This document shows positions 1-9,298 of a stretch of 55,394 nt of DNA, piece after piece. The notes under the pieces were generated by a model. That model saw nothing but the letters and a program-made list of their open reading frames with translations, was not told the origin of the DNA and did no database searches. Position 1 is the stretch's first letter; the number at the start of each line of letters is the position of its first letter. The DNA is from Verrucomicrobiota bacterium (GTDB lineage Bacteria > Verrucomicrobiota > Verrucomicrobiia > Opitutales > Opitutaceae). A program made the translations under genes and the position numbers. Where the stretch lies: NCBI GenBank assembly GCA_016871755.1, contig VHCJ01000020.1:1-55394 (forward strand), in the 5' to 3' direction.

Positions 1-33
1 CCCGCTCCAACGTCCCTCCCGCTCCCGTCCGCC

Positions 34-1668
34 ATGCCCACACGCCGCCCGTCCCGGAAAGTCATTCAACTCGTCGCCAACGGCGACCTCCGAGCCTCCG
101 CCAACGAGAAGTGCTGGCCCGCGCAGGCCGAAATGGAGGCAAAGCTCACGGCAGCCGTCGCGGCGCTGGGCCATCGCCTCGAGCGCGCGCACCCCTACGA
201 TCCGGCGGCGCGCCACGGCTTCATCGGATCGCAGAAGCAGGGCATCGAGGTCTTCCGTCACGTCGATCCGGACGCCCCCCTCATCGTCGCCGAGTCGGTG
301 TGGCAGTACTCGCATCACCTGCTCCACGGCCTCCTCACGCACCGCGGACCGATCCTGACCGTCGCCAACTGGTCCGGCACCTGGCCGGGCCTCGTCGGCA
401 TGCTCAACCTCAACGGCTCCCTGACCAAGGCCGGTGTCACGTACTCGACCCTCTGGAGCGAGACCTTTGAGGACGCGTTCTTCCGCGACGGCCTCGCGAC
501 GTGGCTGCGCACCGGTCGCGTGCGGCACCGCACGGCGCACGTGCGACCCCTTGCCCGGACTGCAGTGCCCGCCCGCGCGCGCAGCGTGGCCCGGCGCCTC
601 GCGACGGAGCTCCGCACCCGCAAGTCGATCATGGGCATCTTCGACGAGGGCTGCATGGGAATGTACAACGCCATCATTCCCGACGAACTGCTCTTCCCGC
701 TCGGCATCTTCAAGGAGCGGCTGTCGCAGTCCGCGCTCTACTACGCCGCCACGCAGGTGACCGAGGCCGAGGCCCGCGAGGTCTTCGCGTGGTACCGGGC
801 GAAGGGCCTGCGCTTCCACTTCGGCACCGACGAAGCGACGGAACTGACCGAGGCCCAGGTCCTCTGGCAGTGCCGCACCTACGTCGCCGCGGTGCGCCTC
901 GCGGACGAGTTCGGCGCCGAGACGATCGGAATCCAGTACCAGCAGGGACTCAAGGACCTGCTGCCGGCGAGCGACTTGGTGGAGGGCACCCTGAACTCCA
1001 CCGAACGGCCACCCGTCCGGCGCGCCGACGGCAGCATCATCCGTGACGGCGAGCCGATCGTGCACTTCAACGAGGTCGACGAATGCGCGGGCGTGGACGG
1101 CCTGCTCACGGCCCGCGTCCATCGCGCGCTGGGCCAGCCGACTGCGAACACGCTGCACGACCTCCGCTGGGGTGACCTCGATCGCAGCGGCACGACGGAG
1201 GACTACGTCTGGGTGTTCCTCATCTCGGGCAGCGCCCCGGCGGATCACCACGTCGGCGGCTGGGCCGGCTCGGACTCCCTGCGGCAGCCGCCGATGTACT
1301 TCCGCCTCGGCGGAGGCACGCTCCGCGGCGTCGCCCGCCCGGGGGAAATCGTCTGGAGCCGCGTCTTCGTCGAAAAGGGCCGCCTCAAGATGGACCTCGG
1401 TCGCGCCAAGGTGCTGACGCTCCCGCCGGAGGAAACGGAGCGGCGGTGGCGCGAGACGACCGTGCAGTGGCCCATCATGCACGCCGTCACGTACGGGGTT
1501 TCGCGGGACCAGATGATGGCGCGCCACAAGGCCAACCACATCCACGTCGCCTACGCGAACAGCGCCCGCGAGGCCGACCTCGCGCTCTACACCAAGGCCG
1601 CCCTCGCCGCTGAACTCGGTCTTGAGGTGTCGCTGTGCGGCACCCGCGCCAACGGGCGCCCCTTCTAG
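34..1668 (+). CDS. L-fucose/arabinose isomerase-fold protein
   Basis: A 544-residue cytoplasmic protein resembling the L-fucose/L-arabinose isomerase superfamily, which interconverts aldoses and ketoses with a bound divalent metal. The N-terminal half has the alternating helix/strand pattern of these enzymes. A conserved acidic stretch, [16 protein letters not shown] (about residues 205-220), is followed by a central region and a C-terminal beta-rich part with HHVGGW near residue 410. Length fits the family. The ATG at 34 is the first usable start; upstream sequence is outside the window, so an operon partner to the left cannot be excluded. The exact sugar is unknown, and some family members are not proven isomerases. 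Confidence 0.75.
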   Translation: MPTRRPSRKVIQLVANGDLRASANEKCWPAQAEMEAKLTAAVAALGHRLERAHPYDPAARHGFIGSQKQGIEVFRHVDPDAPLIVAESVWQYSHHLLHGLLTHRGPILTVANWSGTWPGLVGMLNLNGSLTKAGVTYSTLWSETFEDAFFRDGLATWLRTGRVRHRTAHVRPLARTAVPARARSVARRLATELRTRKSIMGIFDEGCMGMYNAIIPDELLFPLGIFKERLSQSALYYAATQVTEAEAREVFAWYRAKGLRFHFGTDEATELTEAQVLWQCRTYVAAVRLADEFGAETIGIQYQQGLKDLLPASDLVEGTLNSTERPPVRRADGSIIRDGEPIVHFNEVDECAGVDGLLTARVHRALGQPTANTLHDLRWGDLDRSGTTEDYVWVFLISGSAPADHHVGGWAGSDSLRQPPMYFRLGGGTLRGVARPGEIVWSRVFVEKGRLKMDLGRAKVLTLPPEETERRWRETTVQWPIMHAVTYGVSRDQMMARHKANHIHVAYANSAREADLALYTKAALAAELGLEVSLCGTRANGRPF

Positions 1669-1685
1669 CCGCCGCGCGCACGCGG

Positions 1686-1701
1686 CCGCCGCCGGCGGCG
1701 G
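1686..1701. terminator. Short GC hairpin after the isomerase gene
   Basis: A self-complementary CCGCCG-CCGG-CGGCGG element lies 18 bases past the stop codon of the preceding gene. No T-run follows, so this is only a weak terminator candidate. Confidence 0.3.
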
Positions 1702-1750
1702 ACCACTCCGGACTTGCGCCGGTCCGCGAAAGCGACCGGGCTGCAGGGCC

Positions 1751-1996
1751 ATGGACCAGCCCCTGCCGCCGCTGCCGGCCGAACCCCGCCCGGGTCGGTA
1801 CCGCCATTACAAGGGCAACGAGTACCGGGTGCTCGGGCTCGCCCGCCACAGCGAGACCCTAGAGCCCCTCGTAATCTATCAGGCCCTCTACGGCGACCCC
1901 TCCGCCCTCTGGGTCCGCCCCCAGCCCATGTTCATCGAAACCGTGCGCCTCGCCGGCGTCGACACGCCGCGGTTCGAGTGGATCAGCGAGGCCTGA
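1751..1996 (+). CDS. DUF1653 domain protein
   Basis: An 81-residue cytoplasmic protein. The stretch GRYRHYKGNEYRVLGLARHS (residues 14-33) and the later LVIYQALYGDPSALWVRP are the hallmark of the small DUF1653 family, whose members are about 65-80 residues and have no settled function. I chose the ATG at 1751 because the frame stays open upstream to 1622 only by chance in GC-rich sequence and nothing upstream resembles the family. It sits alone between the isomerase and the murein lipoprotein, 82 and 79 bases from each. Confidence 0.8.
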   Translation: MDQPLPPLPAEPRPGRYRHYKGNEYRVLGLARHSETLEPLVIYQALYGDPSALWVRPQPMFIETVRLAGVDTPRFEWISEA

Positions 1997-2075
1997 GGGT
2001 GCCCGGCAACGGTCCTCCGGAGTCGGACGTTTCCCGCTGGACCTGACCCCGGGGGAACTCACACTCCCCTCCCTG

Positions 2076-3473
2076 ATGTCGGCCCGCGTGCCTACGACCG
2101 ATCTCTTCCGGCGCCGGATTTGGGCGGCCTGCGGCATCGCTTTCCTGCTCGGGCTGGCCGGTTGTTCGTCTCCCGCCAGGACCCCGCCGACCGCACCCCG
2201 ACCGGCGGCGAGCAAGCCGACCCCGCCGGCGAGCGCGCCCTCCACCGCGCCCGAACCGCTGCGCACCCCGCCCTCCGCGGTCGGCTCGCCGCGCATCATG
2301 CTCGGCATCGACGTACTGGAGGCGCAGGGGTTCGCCTCCATCGCCGGAAAACGCGTCGGGCTCCTCACCCACCCGGCCGGCGTGAACCGTTACGGCGTAA
2401 GTACGATCGAGGTCCTGCGTCGTTCGCCGAAGGTTCGGTTGGTCGCCCTGTTCGGTCCCGAGCACGGCATCTACGGCAACGAGGCGGCGGAGATCCCGAT
2501 CGCGGACCGCATCGATCAGCGCACCGGCCTGCCGGTGTATTCCCTCTACGGCAAGTACCGCAAACCCACCAAGGCCATGCTCAAGGGCCTCGACGCCCTC
2601 GTCATCGACCTCCAGGACGTCGGCTCCCGCAGCTACACGTACGTCAGCTGCATGCGCTACGCGATGGAGGCCTGTTTCGAGGAGGGCGTGGACGTGGTGG
2701 TGCTCGACCGCCCGAACCCGCTCGGCGGCCTGAAGGTCGACGGTCCCATGCTGGACGCGGCGTGGATGAGCTACGTTGGCGCCTTTCGCGTGCCCTACGT
2801 GCACGGGCTGACCATCGGCGAACTTGCCCAGTTCAGCGCCCGGACGCCGGGAGCGCTCGCCATTCCCCGCGAGACGCAGGCCCGCGGCCGCCTCACCGTC
2901 GTCCCGATGCGGGGCTGGCGCCGCTCCATGCGCTGGCCGGAGACCGAGCTGCGTTGGGTGCCGACCTCGCCGATGATCCCGGACTTCTCCGCCGCCATGG
3001 GCTACGCCATGACCGGGCTCGGCACCTACATCGGCGGTTTCCGCCACGGGGTCGGCCAGCGCTACCCGTTCCGCGGCGTCCTGCACCTGCGCGTCCCGAG
3101 TGAGGTGGTGGAGAAGGAACTGAAAGCCCTCCGCATTCCCGGCATCGCCTTCCGTCGCGTCAGTTCCCCGAACCGCCGCGGCAAGCCCGCCATCGGCCTG
3201 TACGTGGAAGTCACCGACTGGGACGACTGGCGCCCGACCGAGCTGAGCTTCCACCTCATGCGCCTCGGGTGCAAACTGGAGGGACGCAATCCCTACGCCG
3301 AGGCAACGCGGGGCATCCAGCAGGGTTTCCTGCGTCACATGGGGGATAACGATTTCTTCGAGGATCTCGTCGCCACGGGCGCCCGGGTTGACATCAACCG
3401 TTGGCTGGCCCGCTGGGAGGCGGAAAACCGCACCTACATCGCCACGAAGAAGCGCTTCTGGCTCTACAACTGA
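2076..3473 (+). CDS. DUF1343 / NamZ-type exo-beta-N-acetylmuramidase lipoprotein
   Basis: A 465-residue lipoprotein with a signal peptide ending in LLGLAGC (Cys30), then a Pro/Ala/Ser-rich linker to about residue 70. The rest matches DUF1343, whose characterised member NamZ removes N-acetylmuramic acid from murein fragments. Recognisable family motifs are LLTHPAG, FGPEHGIYG, DLQDVGSRSYTY, DRPNPLGG and VPYVHGLTIGE. The full domain is present to the C-terminus. Its likely role is peptidoglycan recycling or digestion in the cell envelope. It converges with the oxidoreductase at 3609. Substrate activity is inferred from the family. Confidence 0.85.
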   Translation: MSARVPTTDLFRRRIWAACGIAFLLGLAGCSSPARTPPTAPRPAASKPTPPASAPSTAPEPLRTPPSAVGSPRIMLGIDVLEAQGFASIAGKRVGLLTHPAGVNRYGVSTIEVLRRSPKVRLVALFGPEHGIYGNEAAEIPIADRIDQRTGLPVYSLYGKYRKPTKAMLKGLDALVIDLQDVGSRSYTYVSCMRYAMEACFEEGVDVVVLDRPNPLGGLKVDGPMLDAAWMSYVGAFRVPYVHGLTIGELAQFSARTPGALAIPRETQARGRLTVVPMRGWRRSMRWPETELRWVPTSPMIPDFSAAMGYAMTGLGTYIGGFRHGVGQRYPFRGVLHLRVPSEVVEKELKALRIPGIAFRRVSSPNRRGKPAIGLYVEVTDWDDWRPTELSFHLMRLGCKLEGRNPYAEATRGIQQGFLRHMGDNDFFEDLVATGARVDINRWLARWEAENRTYIATKKRFWLYN

Positions 3474-3608
3474 CGGGTGCCACGCCCCGCGGAACAGCCG
3501 AGCGGGCCAGCGTGACCGGCTCGGTGTCGCTCGGACTCGACCGGAAGGGCCACGCGCTCCCTCGCGAGGCGCCGAACGTGCCGGCCACGCGGAGGCCGAG
3601 TTCGCGCT

Positions 3609-4628
3609 CTACCCCGGAAAGGTGCAACGCTCCGTTGCGACCGCCGGGTCGAAGGCCCGCCCGTCCCGCAGGTGATCCACCCACTGCTGCGCGAGCCACG
3701 GGCCGAGCAGCGCTCCTTTCGAGCCCAGCCCATTGCAGATGCCCTGCCCCGGACGTCCGGGCAGCCACCCCGCCACCGGTCGCAGGTCCGGAGCACTCGT
3801 CCGCCACCCCGCCAGCGCCGCCCGCACGCGCCACCCCGCGTCTCCGCCCAGACGGCGCGCGCTCGCGAGCAGCAACTCCCGCGATCCCGGCGAGGGCTCC
3901 AGGTCCAAGGCCGTGCGATCGTAGGTCGCCCCGACCGCCCACGCTCCGTCCGGCAGGGGAAGCAGCCAGTGTCCGTCATTCCGAATCTCGTCGCTCCCAC
4001 CCGCGCCGCGCGTCAACCCAGCGTCGCCGGCCATGGCCTCCAGGTGCAACAACTCCCCCTTCACCCGCTCCAGCACCACGCGCCGCCACGGAACCTCCGC
4101 AGCCCCGAGGCAGGCCACCGTCGGGAGGTCGCCGCCAGAGCACTCCGCCGCCGTCGCGCTGCGCTCACTCAACACGCCGCGCCGCCGCCAGCGTTGACGC
4201 GAGGCGTCGATCAACCGGGGCAGGTCGACATGGAACACGGGTTCGATCAGGAAGGCATCCTCCCGATCCGGGAGGGGGTGCAGGTACGGATCGAGTTCGC
4301 CGGTCCGTCGCTTCTGCGCAAAGATCTCCTGCTCCCGCACCGTGCGGAGTTCGCGCCGCACGCGCAGTTGCCGGAGCAGCGGCACCTCGAGCTCGCGTTC
4401 AATGAACCGGTACGCCGTCACGGCGGGGCCGAGCAAGGCATCGACCCGCCAGCTTTTCACCAGCCGCTGCCCGGTGACCGGATTGATGATGCCGGCGCCG
4501 ACCCGGGAGGCGGCCGCGGCGTGGCCCGGATCGATCAGGTGAAACCGCACCCCGGCCGCCTCGCAGGCCCAGGCCAGAAGGGTGCCCGCCAGGCCCTGAC
4601 CGACGATCCGGATCTCCGCCTGGCGCAT
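3609..4628 (-). CDS. FAD-dependent oxidoreductase (DAO family)
   Basis: A 339-residue protein with a dinucleotide-binding start, IRIVGQGLAGTLLAWACEAAG, near the N-terminus, then SRVGAGIINPVTGQRLVKSW and a C-terminal RPVAGWLPG/GLGSKGALLGPW segment. It therefore belongs to the D-amino-acid-oxidase-like FAD proteins, related to the oxidase half of MnmC. It lacks any methyltransferase domain. The ATG at 4628 is preferred over one 30 bases upstream because AGGAGG stands five bases before it and the longer form would overlap the FKBP gene. It probably forms an operon with that FKBP gene (20-base gap). The substrate is unknown. Confidence 0.75.
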   Translation of the reverse strand: MRQAEIRIVGQGLAGTLLAWACEAAGVRFHLIDPGHAAAASRVGAGIINPVTGQRLVKSWRVDALLGPAVTAYRFIERELEVPLLRQLRVRRELRTVREQEIFAQKRRTGELDPYLHPLPDREDAFLIEPVFHVDLPRLIDASRQRWRRRGVLSERSATAAECSGGDLPTVACLGAAEVPWRRVVLERVKGELLHLEAMAGDAGLTRGAGGSDEIRNDGHWLLPLPDGAWAVGATYDRTALDLEPSPGSRELLLASARRLGGDAGWRVRAALAGWRTSAPDLRPVAGWLPGRPGQGICNGLGSKGALLGPWLAQQWVDHLRDGRAFDPAVATERCTFPG

Positions 4629-4633
4629 GCCGG

Positions 4634-4639
4634 CCTCCT
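4634..4639 (-). promoter_or_regulatory. Canonical Shine-Dalgarno AGGAGG
   Basis: On the minus strand AGGAGG is followed by five bases and the ATG at 4628. It decides the start of the oxidoreductase gene. It stands out because most genes in this window have no recognisable Shine-Dalgarno sequence. Confidence 0.75.
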
Positions 4640-4648
4640 GCGCGGACG

Positions 4649-5125
4649 TCAGCCGCAACGCCCGTCCGGCCCGTGCGCATGCCCGTGGGCAAGTTCCTCC
4701 GCGGAGGCGGCCCGGATCGAGACCACCTCGACGTCAAAGGTCAACGCCACGCCGGCCAGCGGGTGGTTGCCGTCAAGGGTCACGGTTTCCCCCTTCACGG
4801 CGACGACGGTGACGATGGGCGCCGCCGCGTCGTCGCCCACCTGAAAACGATCGCCCGCCTTGAGCTCGCCGGCCACCGGCAGCAACTCGCGGAGCACGTC
4901 CTGCACCTGCCGGGGATCGTGCTCCCCGTACGCCTCCGCCGCTGGCACCTCCACACGCGCCTTCGTGCCGGCCGCCGCGTCGCGCAGCCGCCGGTCGAGG
5001 CCGTCGATGATCTGACCGGCACCTTCAAGGTAAAGGATCGGTGTCCCTCCCGCAGAGGTATCGATCACGCGACCCTCAGGGTCGCGCAGCGTGTAGTGAA
5101 ACGAAACCACGCGGCGGTTGCTCAT
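4649..5125 (-). CDS. SlyD-like FKBP-type peptidyl-prolyl isomerase
   Basis: A 158-residue cytoplasmic protein matching the SlyD group of FKBP prolyl isomerases and chaperones. Seen in order: VSFHYTLRDPEGRVIDTS at the N-terminus, PILYLEGAGQIIDGLDRRL, AAEAYGEHDP, the inserted-flap region (residues 70-120) and TLDGNHPLAGVALTFDVEV, which is diagnostic. The tail is short, HGHAHGPDGRCG, a reduced version of the metal-binding histidine/cysteine tail of SlyD. The downstream FAD oxidoreductase starts 20 bases after the stop, which suggests co-transcription. Confidence 0.88.
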   Translation of the reverse strand: MSNRRVVSFHYTLRDPEGRVIDTSAGGTPILYLEGAGQIIDGLDRRLRDAAAGTKARVEVPAAEAYGEHDPRQVQDVLRELLPVAGELKAGDRFQVGDDAAAPIVTVVAVKGETVTLDGNHPLAGVALTFDVEVVSIRAASAEELAHGHAHGPDGRCG

Positions 5126-5260
5126 GCCCTCATGGGGACACAGTCCGCCGGGAACGCCAGCCCGGATCGTCGCGGTCGGGGGGGACTCGCGCCGGCTCCC
5201 GAGTCGCCTGACCGCAGGGAGGACGGTCCCGGTCCAGCCCGCTCCCCGGCCACCCCCCGG

Positions 5261-7789
5261 TCAGGTCTCCTGCCGCAGGACCTCGAGCGGTGGGTGCGAC
5301 GCCACGCCGCGGTTGGCGAGCAGGCCGGTGAGGAGCGTCAGGCCGATGACCGCGGCGAACGCGCTCACGAGGGTAACCGGCGGCACCACGGGCGGCGCCT
5401 CGAAGACGAAGTGGGCGAGAAGTTGGCCGCCGACAATCGCCAGCCCGCATCCCACCGCGGCCGCCAGGGCGCCGAGGATGAAGTACTCGACGAGCTGGAT
5501 GCGCACCAACTGCCCGTGGCTCGCGCCGAGTGTCCGCAGCAGCACCGTCTCGCGGAGACGCTGGTAACGACCGCTGAGCACGGCTCCGGCGAGCACGATC
5601 ACCCCGGTGGCGACGGTGAACAGCGCCATGAACTGCACCACCCACTGGATCTTCGCCACGATCCCGTCGATCGTCTGCAGCACGAGCGTGAGATCGATCG
5701 CGGAGGCATTGGGGATGCGCGCCACCACCGCTTGCTGCAGCCGCGCGGACTCAGCGGGGTTGGCCGCGCGCGTCGCCGCCACGAAGAACTTGGGGGCTCC
5801 CTCCAGCACGCCTTCCGGGAAGACCAGGAAGAAGTTGGGCTCAAGGCGCCGCCACTCCACCTCGCGCAGGCTCGCCACCCGCGCCTCGACCGTCACGCCC
5901 TGCACGTTGAACTCAAGCGTGTCACCCAGTCCCAGCTGCAGGTCGCGGGCGATCCCGCGCTCCAGCGACACCGGCACGACCGCGGCGTCGGGCGCGACGC
6001 GCGGGACCCACTCGCCCGCGATCAGTCGCTCCGTATCGGCCAGCGCGGCCCGGTAGCTCGACCGGTACTCGCGCCGCAGCGTCCACGCCGGGATCGTCGA
6101 CTGCCCTTCGCGCAGGAGGTCCTCGACCGGCCGGCCCTTCAGGCGGCTCACGCGCATGGTGACAATCGGGGCGCGCGACTGCAGCGGCACCCCGGCCTCG
6201 CGCAGGGTGTCCTCAAGCGGACCGATCTGGTCATCCTGCACGTCAAAGAAGACGAGATTCGGCCGGTCGCCGCCGCCCGACCCCTCGATCTGCGCCAGCA
6301 GCGTCGCCCGCGTGAGGGCCAGGGTCACGATCAGGAACGTGCCCAGACCCAAGGCGAGCAGGAGCAGCACGGTGCGGTTGTTCGGCCGGTGCAGGTTCGC
6401 CACGCCCTGCCGCAGGACATACGGGGCGCCGCGCGGAACGACGCGGCGGGCCAGCCACGCCACGACCCGGGCGAGGCCGGCGAGCACGCCGAAGCCGACC
6501 AGGAGGGCGACGACGAAACCGACGGCGACAACCCAGCGCGGCGCCTGCAACCACGCGAAGCCGGCCACGGCCGCCACGATGGCGAGGTACACCGCCCAGC
6601 GCAGCGGGTCCGGCCGGTCCGGATCGTCGGCGAACGACGAGCGGATCGCCCGCAGCGGCGACACGCGGCGCACGGCGAGCAGCGGCAGCAGGGTGAAGAG
6701 CAGGCAGATGCCGAGACCCAGCGCGATCCCGCGGGTGACCGCCGGCCAGTCCACCGAGAATTCGACCGCGAACGGCAGCAGCTTGCCCACCAGTGCAGGC
6801 AGCGCCAATTGCACCGCCACCCCCAGCGCCGCGCCGAGCACCGCGCCAAAGAGCCCCAGGCCGAGTCCCTGCACAAGGTAGACCGCAAAACTGCGCCACG
6901 CACTCGCTCCAAGGCAGCGCAGCACCGCCACGGTCGCCAGCTTCTGGCGCACGTAGACATGAATCGAACTGGCCACCCCGATCGCACCGAGGAAGAGCGC
7001 GACAAACCCCACGAGGCTCAGGAACGCATCGACATTCCTGACGCCGTTGCCCAATTCGCGCCGCCGCTCCTCGACGGTATCGAACCCGAGGCGCAGTTCA
7101 CTGAAGCGGCCGCGCAACTCGGTCACGAGCGCCTCGACATTGACCTCCGGCGCGAAGCGAAAGTAGGTCCGGTAGCGCACCAAGCTCCCGGGCCCGAGAA
7201 GCCCGGTCTCAGCGAGACGCGAACGGGCAATGAAGACGCGGGGCGAAAGCAGCGCGACGGCGGCCGATTCGCCGGGGATGGAGCGCAGGGCGCCGACGAT
7301 GGTGAACGTGCCCTGGCCCAGACGGATCGGGTCACCCACCTTCACCCCGAACTGACTGAGGAGCGTCTCCTCGACCACCGCCACCGCTTCCCCGCGCGAC
7401 AGGCGCCCGGCGGCGTCCAGCGGCTCGGTGAGAAACTCCCCATAAAACGGATAGGCTCCCTCGAGCGCGCGGAGCGTCACGAGCCGGGTCTGGCCCCCCG
7501 CCGAGGGAAAGACCACCATCGAGGCAAAGACCACTTCCTCGGAGCGCTCGCCACCCAGGCCGTCGAGGAAAGCCCGGGCCTCGGGCGTGAGCGCGGACCG
7601 GGACTGGACCGCCAAATCCGCGCCGAGCAGCGCCTTGGCCTGCCCGTCGATCGCGCGGCGCAGGTTCGCGCCGAACGAGCCGATCGCCACCAAGGCGGCG
7701 ACCCCGAGCACGATCGAAAGGGAAAACAACAAGAGCCGCCGGCGCGAGGCCCGCGAGTCCCGCCACGCCATCCGCAGTACGAAGCTCAC
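5261..7789 (-). CDS. ybbP: ABC transporter permease, FtsX/MacB type (YbbP-like)
   Basis: An 842-residue inner-membrane protein with a first membrane segment around LLLFSLSIVLGVAALVAIGS, two large extracytoplasmic domains and about ten membrane segments in all. The repeated FtsX-like pattern is clear: ATVAVLRCLGAS in the first half and ETVLLRTLGASHGQLVRIQLVEY in the second. Length is close to E. coli YbbP. I use the GTG at 7789: it overlaps the ATPase stop as GTGA, and the frame upstream is low-complexity Gly/Arg/Pro sequence unlike a protein start. It works with the adjacent ATPase, probably extracting or exporting an envelope substrate; the cargo is not known. Confidence 0.88.
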   Translation of the reverse strand: MSFVLRMAWRDSRASRRRLLLFSLSIVLGVAALVAIGSFGANLRRAIDGQAKALLGADLAVQSRSALTPEARAFLDGLGGERSEEVVFASMVVFPSAGGQTRLVTLRALEGAYPFYGEFLTEPLDAAGRLSRGEAVAVVEETLLSQFGVKVGDPIRLGQGTFTIVGALRSIPGESAAVALLSPRVFIARSRLAETGLLGPGSLVRYRTYFRFAPEVNVEALVTELRGRFSELRLGFDTVEERRRELGNGVRNVDAFLSLVGFVALFLGAIGVASSIHVYVRQKLATVAVLRCLGASAWRSFAVYLVQGLGLGLFGAVLGAALGVAVQLALPALVGKLLPFAVEFSVDWPAVTRGIALGLGICLLFTLLPLLAVRRVSPLRAIRSSFADDPDRPDPLRWAVYLAIVAAVAGFAWLQAPRWVVAVGFVVALLVGFGVLAGLARVVAWLARRVVPRGAPYVLRQGVANLHRPNNRTVLLLLALGLGTFLIVTLALTRATLLAQIEGSGGGDRPNLVFFDVQDDQIGPLEDTLREAGVPLQSRAPIVTMRVSRLKGRPVEDLLREGQSTIPAWTLRREYRSSYRAALADTERLIAGEWVPRVAPDAAVVPVSLERGIARDLQLGLGDTLEFNVQGVTVEARVASLREVEWRRLEPNFFLVFPEGVLEGAPKFFVAATRAANPAESARLQQAVVARIPNASAIDLTLVLQTIDGIVAKIQWVVQFMALFTVATGVIVLAGAVLSGRYQRLRETVLLRTLGASHGQLVRIQLVEYFILGALAAAVGCGLAIVGGQLLAHFVFEAPPVVPPVTLVSAFAAVIGLTLLTGLLANRGVASHPPLEVLRQET

Positions 7790-8523
7790 GCCGACGCGCC
7801 TCCCGCCGCCCGCACGGCCTCCCCCGCACCCTCGCCCTCGTCCAACACCACCACGCCGCCCCGCAGGCGGAGGATGCGGCGGCACCGCCGCGCCAGCTCA
7901 AGATCATGCGTCACCAGCACCAACGTCGCGCCGCGCTCGCGGTTCACCTCGAAAATCAACTCCGTCATCGCCGCCGCCGTCTCGCCGTCAAGGTTGCCCG
8001 TCGGCTCGTCACAGAAGAGAATCTTCGGCGCGTTGATGAACGCCCGTGCCAGCGCCACGCGCTGCTGTTCCCCCCCGGAGAGTTGCACCGGGTAATGCCC
8101 GCCGCGGGCCCCGAGGCCCACCCGCTCGAGGAGCGCGACGGCCGCCTCCTCCGCGCCCCGCAGCGCTGAAGTCCCACCGCCCCGCGCGGCCCGCAATTCC
8201 AACGGCACGAGCACGTTCTCGAGCGCCGTGAGCGTCGGGATCAACTGGAAGTTCTGGAAGACGAAGCCGACATGGTCATTGCGCATCCGCGCCCGGTCAT
8301 CCTCGGTCATCGCCCCGATCTCCTCGCCCGCCAACTCCACCCGTCCGGAGGTCGGCCGGTCCAGCCCGGCGCAGAGCCCAAGGAGCGTGGTCTTGCCGCT
8401 CCCGCTCGGGCCGACGATCGCGAGACTGGCCCCGGGGGCGAGCGAGAAGCTCACGTCCCGCAGCACCGTCAAGGGCCCCCCGAGGGAACCATAGGTCTTC
8501 GTCAGTCGCTCGACTTTCAGCAT
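7786..8523 (-). CDS. ybbA: ABC transporter ATP-binding protein (YbbA/LolD type)
   Basis: A 245-residue ABC ATPase. Walker A is GPSGSGKTT, the Q-loop VFQNFQLIPTLTALENV, the signature LSGGEQQRVALARAF, Walker B ILFCDEPTGNLD and the H-loop LVLVTHDLELA. The wording is that of the LolD/MacB/YbbA group that serves FtsX-type permeases. The start at 8523 gives MLKVERLTKTYG; an ATG four codons upstream (8535) is equally possible, and neither has a good ribosome site. The stop overlaps the permease start by four bases, so the two are translationally coupled. It is divergent from the TesA-like esterase, as in many proteobacteria. Confidence 0.92.
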   Translation of the reverse strand: MLKVERLTKTYGSLGGPLTVLRDVSFSLAPGASLAIVGPSGSGKTTLLGLCAGLDRPTSGRVELAGEEIGAMTEDDRARMRNDHVGFVFQNFQLIPTLTALENVLVPLELRAARGGGTSALRGAEEAAVALLERVGLGARGGHYPVQLSGGEQQRVALARAFINAPKILFCDEPTGNLDGETAAAMTELIFEVNRERGATLVLVTHDLELARRCRRILRLRGGVVVLDEGEGAGEAVRAAGGASA

Positions 8524-8581
8524 GGAATGGACCATAATCGCGAACCGCGAAACAATCCGCCGGACCGTAAACCGCAACTCC

Positions 8582-9298
8582 ATGACCCGCCTTTTCGCCC
8601 TATTCCAACTCGGCCTCGCGCTCGTCCTCGGCGCATTTCCGGCGCCGTCGCACGCTGCGGCCACCGCCGAAGGCGACGCCCGCCGGACGATCCTGTTCTT
8701 CGGGGACAGCCTGACCGCCGGCTATGGGCTGGAGAACCACCTGGTCGATGCGTTCCCGGGGGTGCTGCAGGCCAAGATTGACCGCGAGGGACTGGCCTAC
8801 CGGGTGGTGAACGCGGGCCTGAGCGGCGACACCACGGCCGGCGGGCTGCGCCGGATCGACTGGGTGCTCCGCCAGCCGGTCGACATCTTCATCCTCGAAC
8901 TCGGCGGCAACGATGGGCTTCGCGGCCTGCCGCTGGCCACGGCCCACGCCAACCTCGAAGCCATCATGGAGCGCGTGCGCGCCCGCAACCCACAGGTCCG
9001 GATCGTGCTCGCCGGCATGCAACTGCCCACGAGCATGGGGCCGTACGCGGAGGCCTTCGCCCGGCTCTTTCCCGACTTGGCCGCCGCGGCCGGCGTCGAA
9101 TTGATCCCTTTTCTTCTCGAGGGCGTGGGCGGCGTGCCGGAACTCAACCTGCCGGACGGCATTCACCCGACCGTCGAAGGGCACCGCCGCATCGCCGAGG
9201 TAGTCTGGCCCCACCTCCGCCCGCTCCTCGTCGCCCGGACCGCCGACGCCAGTCCGCAGTTGCACCCCGGCACCGGGAACGCGAGCGTGGGGCGATGA
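8582..9298 (+). CDS. tesA: TesA-like SGNH arylesterase/lysophospholipase, exported
   Basis: A 238-residue periplasmic SGNH hydrolase. The signal peptide is MTRLFALFQLGLALVLGAFP, cleaving after PSHA. Block I is FFGDSLTAGYG with the nucleophile serine, block II GLSGDTTAGG, block III ELGGNDGLRG and block V DGIHPTVEGH with the catalytic Asp and His. I chose the ATG at 8582 because it begins the signal peptide; the upstream in-frame ATG at 8522 would put a charged tail in front of it. It is divergent from ybbA with about 50-60 bases between, a conserved arrangement. The family hydrolyses thioesters and lysophospholipids. Confidence 0.9.
   Translation: MTRLFALFQLGLALVLGAFPAPSHAAATAEGDARRTILFFGDSLTAGYGLENHLVDAFPGVLQAKIDREGLAYRVVNAGLSGDTTAGGLRRIDWVLRQPVDIFILELGGNDGLRGLPLATAHANLEAIMERVRARNPQVRIVLAGMQLPTSMGPYAEAFARLFPDLAAAAGVELIPFLLEGVGGVPELNLPDGIHPTVEGHRRIAEVVWPHLRPLLVARTADASPQLHPGTGNASVGR

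Noticed and set aside
4673-8095. A 1140-codon open frame on the plus strand
   Set aside because: It is antisense to the FKBP and ABC exporter genes, is extremely rich in Arg, His, Gln and Asp, and has no domain. High GC content keeps this frame open.
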